A DNA stretch of 64,000 nt from RXIX01 sp003989075 (GTDB lineage: Bacteria > Pseudomonadota > Gammaproteobacteria > Competibacterales > Competibacteraceae): assembly GCA_029780415.1 (NCBI GenBank), contig JAKOYN010000061.1:1-64000 (forward strand), in the 5' to 3' direction. The translations under genes were made by a program, and so were the position numbers. The stretch's first letter is position 1, and the number at the start of each line of letters is the position of its first letter. The notes beneath the pieces were generated by a model. That model had not been told where the DNA came from, did not search any database, and was given only the letters and a program-made list of their open reading frames with translations. Below are positions 27,356 to 35,637 of the stretch, one piece after another.

Positions 27356-29566
27356 ATGACCGAACAGCTTGAAGCATCCACCTGCGTTGCGGAACGTGAG
27401 ATCACCCAGCCGGACCCGGCGCCTGCTGCCGAACCGCCGCCGCCGGTTTTTGATCTGGATGCGCCCGAGTGGTATCTGAATCGTGAATTGACCTGGCTGG
27501 CCTTTAATCAGCGGGTGCTGCATGAAGCCCAGGATGTGCGCACGCCGCTGCTGGAACGGGTCAAGTTCCTGGCCATCGTCAGCGCCAATCTCGATGAATT
27601 TTTCATGAAGCGTATCGGTGGTCTCAAGCAACAGATCGGCGCGCGGGTGCGGGAATTGACCGTCGATGGCCGCAGTCCTGAGCAGCAGTTAAGCGCATGC
27701 CTGGTGGTGGTGCGCGAGATTGTCGAGCAGCAGCGGCTGCTGGCCTCGGAACTGCACGAACTGCTCAAGGCGCAAGGCATCCGCCTGCGCAGCTATCAGC
27801 GTTTGACCGAGGCGCAGCGCCAGCAGATGCGCGACTATTACCTGCGCAATATTTTCCCGCTGGTCACGCCGCAGAGCATGGACCCGGCGCATCCATTCCC
27901 GTTCATTTCCAACCTGTCGCTGAACCTGCTGGTCACGGTGCGCTATCCGCACGATGACGCCAGCGGTCTAGCGCGCATCAAGGTCCCGGTCGGTTCCGGT
28001 ATCCCGCGTTTCCTCAAGGTCGGCGACGAGGATCTGTATGTGCCGCTGGAGGACGTGATCGCCAATAATCTCGACCTGCTGTTCCCGGGCATGGAAGTAG
28101 ATGCCTGCGAACTGTTCCGGGTGACGCGCAATGCCATGACCGAGCGCGCCGAGGATCAGGCCGATGACATGCTGCAGATGATCGAGTCGGAACTGCGTGA
28201 GCGTCGTTTCGCGCCGATCGTGCGCCTGGAAGTCGAAAAGGACATGGACGCAGTGCACCGTGGCATGCTGGCCGCCGAGCTCGGTCTGGATGAAACCAAC
28301 GAAGTGTTCGAGGTCGATGGCATGATGGCGCTGCGCGACCTGTTCCAGATCGTCGGCATCAATCGCCCTGAACTGCACGATCCGCCACATCACCCGCTCG
28401 ATCATCCCAAGCTCAACGACAAGCGCAACATCTTCCACATCATTCGCGACAGCGGGCCGATCCTGCTCCAGCATCCCTATGAATCCTTTGCCACCTCGGT
28501 AGAGCGCTTTGTGCTGGAAGCCAGCGAGGATCCCAAGGTGCTGGCGATCAAGATGACTCTGTACCGTACCTCGGCGGATTCCAAGATCATCGAGTATCTG
28601 GTAGACGCGGCGCAGAACGGCAAACAGGTGACGGTGGTGGTGGAACTGAAGGCGCGCTTTGATGAAGCCGCCAACATTCGCTGGGCCAACCGTCTGGAGG
28701 AAGTAGGCATTCACGTCACCTATGGCGTGGTGGGCCTGAAGACGCACAGCAAGGTGATTCTGGTGGTGCGCCGTGACTTCAGCGGCCTGCGCCGCTATGC
28801 GCACATCGGCACCGGCAATTACCACGCCGGCACCGCCCGCCTGTACAGTGATCTGGGCCTGCTCACCTGCGATCCGGTGATCGGCGAGGATCTGACCGAG
28901 CTGTTCAACTACCTGACCACCGGCTATGTGCCCAAGCGCAACTATCGCAAGCTGCTGCCGGCGCCCAAGGTGCTCAAGCCGGCGTTGCTGGCCAAGATTG
29001 AACGCGAAGTGCAGCAGGCGCAGGCCGGACGGGCGGGACTGATCCAGTTCAAGATGAATGCCCTGGAGGATCGCGACATCACGGCGGCGCTGTACCGGGC
29101 GGCGCAGGCCGGGGTCAAGGTCGATCTGATCATCCGCGATACCTGCCGGCTGCGTCCCGGCATTCCGGGCTTGTCGGAGAACGTGCGGGTCATCAGTATC
29201 GTTGGTCGTTTCCTTGAGCACACCCGCATCTATTACTTCCTCAATGGCGGCGCCGAGGAATATTTCATCGGTTCGGCCGACTGCATGAAGCGCAATCTGG
29301 AAAGCCGCGTGGAAGTGGTCGCACCGGTGGAGACGCCGGAATTACGCCGCGAGTTGCGCCAGGTGCTGGATGTGCAGCTCAACGACCGGCGCAGTGCCTG
29401 GGATATGCAGCCCGATGGCCGCTACGTGCAGCGCGTGCCAGCGGAAGACCATGATCCGCGCGGCGCCCAGCAGATCCTCATTGATCTGGCCGAGCGGCGC
29501 CGCAAGGAAGCGCAGCGGCTGAAGAAGCGCAAACCGCGCGGCATCGCCCGCCGGCCGGCAATCTGA
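27356..29566 (+). CDS. ppk1: Polyphosphate kinase 1
   Basis: 736 residues with the full PPK1 layout: N-terminal helical domain (WYLNRELTWLAFNQRVL), head domain, and two PLD-like C-terminal domains. The autophosphorylated histidine is H464 in GLKTHSKV, and the second active-site region is YFIGSADCMKRNLESR. The enzyme reversibly polymerises the gamma phosphate of ATP into polyphosphate at the membrane. I use the ATG at 27356 (CGGAG five bases upstream); a GTG two codons earlier is possible. The extra Pro/Glu-rich residues 15-33 before the first conserved block are unusual but probably harmless. The CHAD gene follows with no gap. Confidence 0.96.
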   Translation: MTEQLEASTCVAEREITQPDPAPAAEPPPPVFDLDAPEWYLNRELTWLAFNQRVLHEAQDVRTPLLERVKFLAIVSANLDEFFMKRIGGLKQQIGARVRELTVDGRSPEQQLSACLVVVREIVEQQRLLASELHELLKAQGIRLRSYQRLTEAQRQQMRDYYLRNIFPLVTPQSMDPAHPFPFISNLSLNLLVTVRYPHDDASGLARIKVPVGSGIPRFLKVGDEDLYVPLEDVIANNLDLLFPGMEVDACELFRVTRNAMTERAEDQADDMLQMIESELRERRFAPIVRLEVEKDMDAVHRGMLAAELGLDETNEVFEVDGMMALRDLFQIVGINRPELHDPPHHPLDHPKLNDKRNIFHIIRDSGPILLQHPYESFATSVERFVLEASEDPKVLAIKMTLYRTSADSKIIEYLVDAAQNGKQVTVVVELKARFDEAANIRWANRLEEVGIHVTYGVVGLKTHSKVILVVRRDFSGLRRYAHIGTGNYHAGTARLYSDLGLLTCDPVIGEDLTELFNYLTTGYVPKRNYRKLLPAPKVLKPALLAKIEREVQQAQAGRAGLIQFKMNALEDRDITAALYRAAQAGVKVDLIIRDTCRLRPGIPGLSENVRVISIVGRFLEHTRIYYFLNGGAEEYFIGSADCMKRNLESRVEVVAPVETPELRRELRQVLDVQLNDRRSAWDMQPDGRYVQRVPAEDHDPRGAQQILIDLAERRRKEAQRLKKRKPRGIARRPAI

Positions 29567-30514
29567 ATGGTGTCCGCGCCAGCCCCGGCCCGCGTTGGCC
29601 TGATACCGGCGGCGGTCAAGGCCAGTCCATTGGCGCTGAGTGCCGATCTCAGCAGCGAAGCGGCATTTGTGGCCATCGTCGCCGCCTGCCTGCGCCATGC
29701 CGAGGCCAATGAGCCTGCGGTGCTTTCTGATCAGGTCGAGGGTATTCACCAGATGCGGGTAGCGTTCCGGCGCCTGCGTTCGGCGCTGAAGCTGTTTCGT
29801 ACTCTGGTGCCGCGTGCAGCCAGCGCGACTCTGGTCGAGGAGATCCGCTGGCTGAACAGCCATCTTGGGCCAGCCCGTGATTGGGATGTGTTCGCCGAAG
29901 AGGGTCTGACGCCGCTGCTGGCCCATTTTCCGCGCAAGCGTGGTCTGCTGCTGTTCCGGCAGCGTGTCGCAGCGATCCGCGCCGCGCATCATCGGGCGCT
30001 GCGCGAGGCGCTGGCGGAACCGCGCTATGCGCTGTTGCGGCAGTCGGGCGCCGACTGGCTGGCGCGGCAGCCCTGGCGCGAGGGTCTGCGTGAGAGCTGG
30101 CAACGCCGACTGGCGGCACCGCTGCCCGCGTTTGCGACGCCGCTGCTGGAGCGGCAGTACCGGCGGGTGGTGAAGCAGGGCGAGCATTTCGCGCAGTTGT
30201 CCGCCGAGCGCCGGCACCGGCTGCGCATTCGCGTCAAGGAATTGCGCTACGCCCTGGATTTCCTGGCCGGCCTGTATCCGGCGGCCGAGGTCAGGGATTG
30301 CCTGGGCGCCCTGTCGCGCCTGCAGGATGATCTGGGCGTTATGAACGATATTGCCGTGACCCGGCGCTTGCTGGATGAGGCGGGCCTGCGCACGGTGACG
30401 GCGGCCCGGCAGGTGATTGAAGGCTGGTATGGCTGCCGACTTGATGTCCACGAGCGCGGTTTTGTCGCCTCCTGGCTGGCGTTCATGGACTGTAAGCGGC
30501 CCTGGAAGGATTGA
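29567..30514 (+). CDS. CHAD domain protein
   Basis: A 315-residue, Arg- and His-rich helical protein. CHAD signatures are present: VEGIHQMRVAFRRLRSALKLF near residues 58-78, ARDWDVF, and a second half with RHRLRIRVKELRYALDFLAGLYP and LQDDLGVMNDI. CHAD domains bind polyphosphate through conserved basic residues and often localise to polyphosphate granules. The ATG directly follows the ppk1 stop (TGAATG), supporting co-expression. There is no CYTH domain, so it is a binding protein rather than a triphosphatase. Confidence 0.9.
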   Translation: MVSAPAPARVGLIPAAVKASPLALSADLSSEAAFVAIVAACLRHAEANEPAVLSDQVEGIHQMRVAFRRLRSALKLFRTLVPRAASATLVEEIRWLNSHLGPARDWDVFAEEGLTPLLAHFPRKRGLLLFRQRVAAIRAAHHRALREALAEPRYALLRQSGADWLARQPWREGLRESWQRRLAAPLPAFATPLLERQYRRVVKQGEHFAQLSAERRHRLRIRVKELRYALDFLAGLYPAAEVRDCLGALSRLQDDLGVMNDIAVTRRLLDEAGLRTVTAARQVIEGWYGCRLDVHERGFVASWLAFMDCKRPWKD

Positions 30515-30547
30515 CGCGGTTTCCGTTGACTGCAACCGGAGCATGAC

Positions 30548-31846
30548 ATGGCGGCACAGGCTGCTGATGAAACCCTGATTGAAGCCCTGGTGGCGCTGGT
30601 GGCCGCCAAGCCGGTGCGTGCTGCCGATCTGGAACAGGCGGCGCTGTTGACCCTGGATGCGCTGGCCAATGCCGTGGCGGGTCGGGCCAGCGCGCCGGGC
30701 GTCATTTTACAGCGCTGGGCGGCGGCGAATGGCGTGCTGGATGCGGGCCGCGAGGCGTTCCTGCTCGGGGCGCTGACGCATATTCTGGAAACCGATGATC
30801 TGCATCGCGCTTCGGTGGTGCATCCGGGCTGTGTAGTGGTGCCGGCGGCCTGGGCGGTAGCGCGGCGCGAGGGCTGCCGAGGCCAGGCGTTTTTGCGCGC
30901 GGTGCTGTGGGGATTCGAAGCGGCGACCCGGGTCGGCATGGCAGTGGGGCCAGCGCATTACCGGCTGTGGCATAACACCGCCGCCTGTGGTCCCTACGGT
31001 TCAGCGCTGGCGGCAGCGGCCCTGCTGCGACTGGATGCGGCGGCGACCGTTCATGCCCTGGCCAATGCCGGCGCGCAGTCCTTTGGCCTGTGGCAGTTTT
31101 TGGCCAGCGGGGCAATGACGAAACATCTACATGCTGGCCGTGCCGCCGAGGCGGGCGTTCTGGCTGCGGATCTGGCGCGACTGGGTTTTACCGGGCCGCC
31201 GGCGATGCTGGAAGGCGCGAAGGGCTGGTTTGCCGCCACCTGTCCTGATGCTGATCCCGGCGCGGTATTGCGCGATCCGGATGCACCCTGGCAGTTGCTG
31301 AACACCTCGCTTAAGCCCTGGCCCTCCTGTCGGCATACGCATCCGGCGCTTGATGCCGCTCTGGAACTGCGCATGCTGATTGGCAATCGGCCTGTCGTGA
31401 ACGTGGTGGTGGAAACCTATCCGGCCGCGCTGGAGGTGTGCAATCGGCCTGAACCGAACAGCGATTACGAGGCCAAGTTTTCCCTGCAGCACGCGGTAGC
31501 GGCGGCCCTGTCCATGCCGGTTGTGGATTTTGCCGCCTTTGCCGGAGCGGCGCGGACTGCGCTGGCGCCCTTGCGGCAACGGATTGTGCTGCGGGTTGCA
31601 GAACCTTATGCGGCGGCTTATCCGCAGGCCTGGGGCGCGGCGGTGCAGGTGACGCTCGCCGATGGCAGCCTGTATACAGTGCGCCGCCGGCATGCTCTTG
31701 GCGATCCGGAAATGCCCTTGAGCGCTGCCGGGGTCATCGCCAAGGCCCGGCAATTGCTGGCGCATGGCGGCGCGGACGCGGCGGAACGCTTCATCGACGG
31801 CATTCTGGCGCTGTCTGATGATGCGTCACTGCCGGAATTTCCCTGA
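30548..31846 (+). CDS. MmgE/PrpD family protein
   Basis: 432 residues with the MmgE/PrpD fold: helical N-terminus ending in a HILETDDLHRASVVHPGCVVVPAA active-site-like segment, then HNTAACGPYGSALAAAALL, MTKHLHAGRAAEAG and the C-terminal KPWPSCRHTHPALDA. The family includes 2-methylcitrate dehydratase and cis-aconitate decarboxylase, but members are hard to assign. No prp genes are nearby, so the substrate is left open. A CGGAGC ribosome site precedes the ATG. It lies 33 bp after the CHAD gene and could be read through from the polyphosphate operon. Confidence 0.85.
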   Translation: MAAQAADETLIEALVALVAAKPVRAADLEQAALLTLDALANAVAGRASAPGVILQRWAAANGVLDAGREAFLLGALTHILETDDLHRASVVHPGCVVVPAAWAVARREGCRGQAFLRAVLWGFEAATRVGMAVGPAHYRLWHNTAACGPYGSALAAAALLRLDAAATVHALANAGAQSFGLWQFLASGAMTKHLHAGRAAEAGVLAADLARLGFTGPPAMLEGAKGWFAATCPDADPGAVLRDPDAPWQLLNTSLKPWPSCRHTHPALDAALELRMLIGNRPVVNVVVETYPAALEVCNRPEPNSDYEAKFSLQHAVAAALSMPVVDFAAFAGAARTALAPLRQRIVLRVAEPYAAAYPQAWGAAVQVTLADGSLYTVRRRHALGDPEMPLSAAGVIAKARQLLAHGGADAAERFIDGILALSDDASLPEFP

Positions 31847-31901
31847 ACACCGCGAATTTTTCGGCAATGCAGCAATTGTGGATTCGTAACTTATTGTTAT
31901 G

Positions 31902-31933
31902 CAACAAAATGTTGTTTTTTGCCGAAAAACAAC
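31902..31933 (+). terminator. Terminator-like inverted repeats after the MmgE/PrpD gene
   Basis: CAACA and TGTTG flank AAA and are followed by six T residues. The same T-run begins a second inverted repeat, GTTGTTTTT / AAAAACAAC, with a 5-nt loop. Together they could terminate transcription from upstream and insulate the sRNA promoter region just downstream. Confidence 0.5.
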
Positions 31934-31977
31934 GAAAAGTAGTGTGTTTGCTCTAGATTTTTTGCTAGAATGCAAAG

Positions 31978-32068
31978 CGTGCAGCAGGCGTTTCCGCTTC
32001 TCCTCTGTCTGCTGCACATCCTCCTTTGGTGGTTATTGGCCGGACACCCCTTGTCCGGCCCTTTTTTT
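31978..32068 (+). ncRNA. Candidate trans-acting small RNA
   Basis: A TAGAAT -10 box at 31966-31971 would start a transcript near 31978. The first stem is a perfect 9-bp pair (31979-31987 with 32009-32017) whose loop contains CUUCUCCUCU. A single-stranded stretch with AUCCUCCUUU follows. The RNA ends in a perfect 9-bp GC-rich hairpin (32038-32046 with 32052-32060) plus seven T residues. This layout of hairpin, C/U-rich anti-Shine-Dalgarno stretches and Rho-independent terminator is typical of Hfq-type sRNAs. The -35 is weak. It is not a family I can name. Confidence 0.55.
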
Positions 32069-32086
32069 GCGCGCTGCCTACCGATC

Positions 32087-32437
32087 ATGCTGATGAATCC
32101 ATCCAGCCGCGTTCCACCCAAGCCGCCGCACTGCGAGTTATGTGGCCGACTGATTGAGGCCCTTACCCGTCACCACCTGGTGCCGCGCACCCGGCATCGC
32201 AAGAAGCGCAACCAGCGCTTATTCACTCGCGAGGATGTGCGCACCCGCATTCTGTGGATCTGTCGGCCTTGTCACGATCATATCCACGACGTGCTCAGCG
32301 AAAAGGATATGGAGGCCGCGTATCACAGCCGCGAAGCCCTGCTCGCGCATCCCGAGATCCAGCGTTTCGTGGACTGGCTCAGTCGCAAGCCGGCCGGATT
32401 CAAGCCAGCAGGACGACCCGCGCGCAGCGAGCGCTGA
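32087..32437 (+). CDS. Small HNH-type zinc-binding protein
   Basis: 116 residues. A CELCG motif near residue 16, RHHLVPRTRH near 28, and CRPCHDHIHDVLSE near 59 give the CxxC...HH...CxxCH pattern of a compact HNH (His-Me finger) fold with two zinc knuckles. Small HNH proteins of this sort occur in many proteobacteria with no known role; nuclease activity is possible but unproven. No good ribosome site is visible, and the ATG at 32087 could be replaced by one two codons later. The gene lies 18 bp after the sRNA terminator. Confidence 0.7.
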   Translation: MLMNPSSRVPPKPPHCELCGRLIEALTRHHLVPRTRHRKKRNQRLFTREDVRTRILWICRPCHDHIHDVLSEKDMEAAYHSREALLAHPEIQRFVDWLSRKPAGFKPAGRPARSER

Positions 32438-32454
32438 CAGCCAGTCCGGGCATG

Positions 32455-32476
32455 AAAAAACCCCGCAGGTGCGGGG
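32455..32476 (-). terminator. Intrinsic terminator of the yccA-like gene
   Basis: On the minus strand CCCCGC-ACCT-GCGGGG is followed by six T residues. It lies 25 bp beyond the stop of the membrane protein gene. Confidence 0.8.
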
Positions 32477-32500
32477 TTGTATGCTTAGGCGATGCCGCGA

Positions 32501-33181
32501 TCAATCGTCGCCGGAGAACACGCCGAGAATCTGCAGCAGGTTAATGAACAGATTGAAGAGCGTGATGTACAGGTTGACCGTAGCCATGATGTAGTTGGTT
32601 TCACCGCCATGGATGATCTCGCTGGTCTGCCACAGAATCATGCCCGACATCAGCAGAATCACCATTGCAGACACCGCCAGTGACAGCATTGGCAGGCTGA
32701 ACAGCACCGCGCCGATGCTGGCCAGGAAGGCGACCAGCATGCCAACCATCAGGAAGGCACCCATGAAGCTGAAATCCTTGCGGCTGACCAGGGCATAAGC
32801 CGACAGCGCCAGGAAGATCGCGCCGGTGCCGCCCAGTGCGGTTAGCACCAGTTGCGAGCCGTTCGGCAGCGCCAGATAGAAATTCAGGATCGGTCCCAGC
32901 GTGTAGCCGAGGAAGCCGGTCAGGGCAAACACCGCAGCCAGACCCCAGGCGCTGTTGCGCAACCGGGTGACCAGGAACAGCAGGCCGAAATAGCCACCGA
33001 GCGTGACCAGCCAGTGCAGTGGCGCAGCGTTGGTCGCCATGGCGATACCGGCGGTGACGCCGCTGAACAGCAGCGTCAGCGACAGCAGCAGGTAGGTATT
33101 GCGCAGGACCTTGTTGGTTTCCAGGGGGCGGTCAGCGGTAATCGTGACCGGCGCCTTGGCGAGCAGATCTTTTTGCAGCAT
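32501..33181 (-). CDS. yccA: Bax inhibitor-1/YccA family membrane protein
   Basis: 226 residues with seven predicted membrane helices. The first starts around residue 28 (YLLLSLTLLFSGVTAGIAM), and a C-terminal segment reads LYITLFNLFINLLQILGVF. This is the YccA/YbhL branch of the BI-1 family; YccA in E. coli interacts with and restrains the FtsH protease. The C-terminus ends in acidic GDD. AAGGAGG lies 11 bases upstream of the ATG. It is a single-gene unit with its own terminator. Confidence 0.9.
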   Translation of the reverse strand: MLQKDLLAKAPVTITADRPLETNKVLRNTYLLLSLTLLFSGVTAGIAMATNAAPLHWLVTLGGYFGLLFLVTRLRNSAWGLAAVFALTGFLGYTLGPILNFYLALPNGSQLVLTALGGTGAIFLALSAYALVSRKDFSFMGAFLMVGMLVAFLASIGAVLFSLPMLSLAVSAMVILLMSGMILWQTSEIIHGGETNYIMATVNLYITLFNLFINLLQILGVFSGDD

Positions 33182-33517
33182 CGTCAGAATGGCCTCCTTG
33201 AGGGTGTGAACTATCGTTATGGACCAGCACCGGCGCAGGCGGTTCAGTGCGGTGTGGCCGCAGCTTGGCAGATGCGGTTTTTATCACAAAAGCGCCAAAG
33301 GCAACATGCGCTCACAGCCGGTCGCCCCGCTTGAGAGCGATATACTGGCTGATCATTGCTCCGGGCAGGTGTTGCGGCGGCGTGTCGAGCAACGATGCCG
33401 CCGCAGTGGCGCAGGGAAAGGCGCATATTCGGGATGCCTGAGTCCTGATGTTGCAAGCCGGTCACTGCGGATCGGGACCGGAACGCCCGCGTCCTTGAGC
33501 GACTGAATCGGGTGCCG
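33182..33517. other. Intergenic region, 336 bp, no gene seen
   Basis: The only structure noted is an inverted repeat TGCGGCGGC / GCCGCCGCA (33373-33381 with 33397-33405). It might be part of a structured RNA, but it lacks a convincing promoter or terminator. Confidence 0.4.
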
Positions 33518-34729
33518 CTAGGGTACGGCGGCCCAGTCAACGGTGTCCGCTGGCAATAAACGTCCCGTATCCGTCCACAGCGGCGATAAATTCCGTAGCC
33601 GTGTGACCGCTATACGCACTGCGCTGATCGTCGTGTCGATATCTTCGGGCGTAGTGAAGCGGCCCAGGCTGAAGCGCACCGCCGCACGTGCCGCGAAGGC
33701 ATCCCGGCCCATCGCCCGCAACACATGCGAAAGCGCAGTGCTGGTGGAAGTACAGGCCGAGCCGGTTGACAGGGCAATATCGGGCAGGGCGGCCAGCAGT
33801 GCTTCGGCGCTGATGCCGTGAAAGCTGAGGTTGAGAATGCCGGCGACACAGTGTTCCGGATGACCGTTGCGCTCTACCGCACCCAGCGGTTGCAACGCCC
33901 GCCACAGTCGTTCACGCAGCGCGGCAATGCGCGCCGGTTCAGTCGCCATGCGTTCGCCGGCGATGCGGCAGGCTTCCGCAAAAGCCACGATCTGATGCAC
34001 CGGCAGGGTGCCGGGACGCAGGCCGCGTTCCTGACCGCCGCCATGCAATAGCGCATCCAGGCGCACCGGGCGCGGCCGCCGGCGTACATACAGGGCGCCA
34101 ATGCCTTTGGGGCCGTAAAGCTTGTGGGCGCTGACGCTGAGCAGATCGATTGGCAGCGTGCTTAGGTCGATTGGCAGCTTGCCCACGCTTTGCGCGGCAT
34201 CGACATGCAGCAGGATGCCGCGCGCCTGGGTGAGTGCGGCGATCGTGGCCAGATCCTGGATTACGCCGGTTTCGTTATTGACGTGCATCAACGAGACCAG
34301 CGCGGTATCTGGACGCAGCGCTGCCGCGACCTGTTGCGGATCAATCAGCCCATCGCGATCCGGTGTCAGCCAGGTCACCGTGCAGCCTTCGCGTTCCAGA
34401 TGGCGGCAGACATCCAGCACTGCCTTATGCTCGCTCTGCGCGGTGATCAGGTGCCGGCCCTTGCGGGTACCGCGCAGCGCGCCACACAGGGCCAGGTTGT
34501 TGGCTTCGGTCGCGCCGGAGGTCCAGATGATTTCATCGGCATGGGCGCCCAGCAGGGCGGCCACCTGTGCCCGGGCCTGTTCTACGGCTGCGGCCGCAGC
34601 CCGGCCAAAGCCATGGGTGGCTGAGGCGGGATTGCCAAACAGGCCGTCGTGGGTCAGGCAGGCGGCCAGACACGCGGCAACCGCCGGATCGACCGGAGTG
34701 GTTGCCGCGTAGTCCAGATAGATTGGCAT
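33518..34729 (-). CDS. iscS: Cysteine desulfurase (IscS/NifS type)
   Basis: A 403-residue class V aminotransferase-fold enzyme moving sulfur from cysteine into Fe-S clusters and thiolated RNA. The opening PIYLDYAATTP is diagnostic. The PLP lysine is K203 in SVSAHKLYGPKG, and the persulfide cysteine is C326 in STGSACTSTS with the short group-I loop. I start at the ATG at 34729, though a GTG two codons upstream is possible. It lies 25 bp after iscR. No iscU, hscBA or fdx follow, so the isc operon is incomplete here. Confidence 0.92.
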   Translation of the reverse strand: MPIYLDYAATTPVDPAVAACLAACLTHDGLFGNPASATHGFGRAAAAAVEQARAQVAALLGAHADEIIWTSGATEANNLALCGALRGTRKGRHLITAQSEHKAVLDVCRHLEREGCTVTWLTPDRDGLIDPQQVAAALRPDTALVSLMHVNNETGVIQDLATIAALTQARGILLHVDAAQSVGKLPIDLSTLPIDLLSVSAHKLYGPKGIGALYVRRRPRPVRLDALLHGGGQERGLRPGTLPVHQIVAFAEACRIAGERMATEPARIAALRERLWRALQPLGAVERNGHPEHCVAGILNLSFHGISAEALLAALPDIALSTGSACTSTSTALSHVLRAMGRDAFAARAAVRFSLGRFTTPEDIDTTISAVRIAVTRLRNLSPLWTDTGRLLPADTVDWAAVP

Positions 34730-34754
34730 GGACACTGAGGCCGGTTGGCCGCGA

Positions 34755-35240
34755 CTACAGCGGGCTGCCCGTCGAGAAGTGCTCGGCAATGCGCTCGCGC
34801 CGGCGTGAATTGCCTTGGCGGCGCACCACTTCGCAGACCGCTGGCCGCTCGACGAACTGGGCCAGGGTGATGCCTTCCAGGAAGCCGAAGATCTGCCGGC
34901 TCAGGTCGGTCCATAGCTCATGGGTCAGGCAGCGCCGGCCTTCCTGGCAATTCTCATGGCCGAGACAGCGGGTGGTGTCGAGGCGCTCATCAACGGCACC
35001 GATGATGTTGGCTACGGTGACCTGCTCCGGGGAGCGCGCCAGGCGATAGCCGCCACCGGGACCGCGCACGCCTTCGACCAGCCCCTGTTTGCGCAGCTTG
35101 GCGAACAACTGTTCCAGATAGGAGAGCGAAATGCCCTGGCATTGTGAGATTTCGGCGAGCGTGACCGGGCCGTATTTGTCGTGAATGGCCAGATGCATCA
35201 TGGCGGTGACCGCATAGCGGCCCTTGGTAGACAGTCTCAT
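34755..35240 (-). CDS. iscR: Fe-S cluster regulator IscR
   Basis: A 161-residue Rrf2-family repressor. The N-terminus MRLSTKGRYAVTAMMHLA and the winged helix (ISLSYLEQLFAKLRKQGLV) are canonical. The [2Fe-2S] ligands C92, C98, C104 and H107 sit exactly where E. coli IscR has them (RCLGHENCQEGRRCLTH). It senses cluster supply and normally represses its own operon. It is the first gene of iscR-iscS, and the promoter just upstream carries IscR-like sequence. Confidence 0.96.
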   Translation of the reverse strand: MRLSTKGRYAVTAMMHLAIHDKYGPVTLAEISQCQGISLSYLEQLFAKLRKQGLVEGVRGPGGGYRLARSPEQVTVANIIGAVDERLDTTRCLGHENCQEGRRCLTHELWTDLSRQIFGFLEGITLAQFVERPAVCEVVRRQGNSRRRERIAEHFSTGSPL

Positions 35241-35287
35241 GGCGTTAATCCTGCGGTGGCGGTGGGCAGAGCAAGGCGACGCGCAAT

Positions 35288-35337
35288 TCCCTACTATTAG
35301 GCAGGGAAACTATAGTAACCCATGTGTTTAGTCAACA
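35288..35337 (-). promoter_or_regulatory. iscR promoter with IscR-like operator
   Basis: On the minus strand TTGACT (35330-35335) and TATAGT (35309-35314) make a promoter with a short 15-16 bp spacer. The TTGACTAAA block resembles the left half of a type 1 IscR site overlapping the -35, and the GGGTTACTAT part the right half. TTCCCT and AGGGAA form a further inverted repeat just downstream. Autoregulation is inferred from family knowledge. Confidence 0.55.
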
Positions 35338-35637
35338 AATAGGCGGAAATAGTGCGACCGCGTCTGGATTGCGCCAGATGCTGGTGTGGGCGTTGAGTGC
35401 TTTGGCTGCGTGGATCATGAGGATTTGATCGTTCCGACGCTGGAGCGTAGCTAAGGCATCGGGTCACCGGGCTTTTTGCTGCGGGACGCCATGCCGCACC
35501 GCACGCGGTAGGGCTTGAGCTTGGGGGTGTAGGTGTGATGAGGGGGCGGCATGTCGAGGTTAGGCGATAGCGCGGTTCAGACTCAGATCACGCCTAGCCG
35601 GTAGGTTGATGACGGTTTGATCGTTGCGGAAGAAATA
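35338..35637. other. Gene-free stretch with a degenerate repeat
   Basis: No gene is recognisable. At 35464-35520 the sequence resembles 42278-42335, which is the 3' end of a DUF4415 antitoxin gene plus its terminator (shared TCACCGGGCTTTTT and CACCGCA-GCGG). It is probably a decayed copy. Confidence 0.4.

Noticed and set aside
33340..33440. Possible 6S-like or other structured RNA between yccA and iscS
   Set aside because: One 9-bp inverted repeat was found, but no closing stem, promoter or terminator; it does not match the 6S RNA layout I know.
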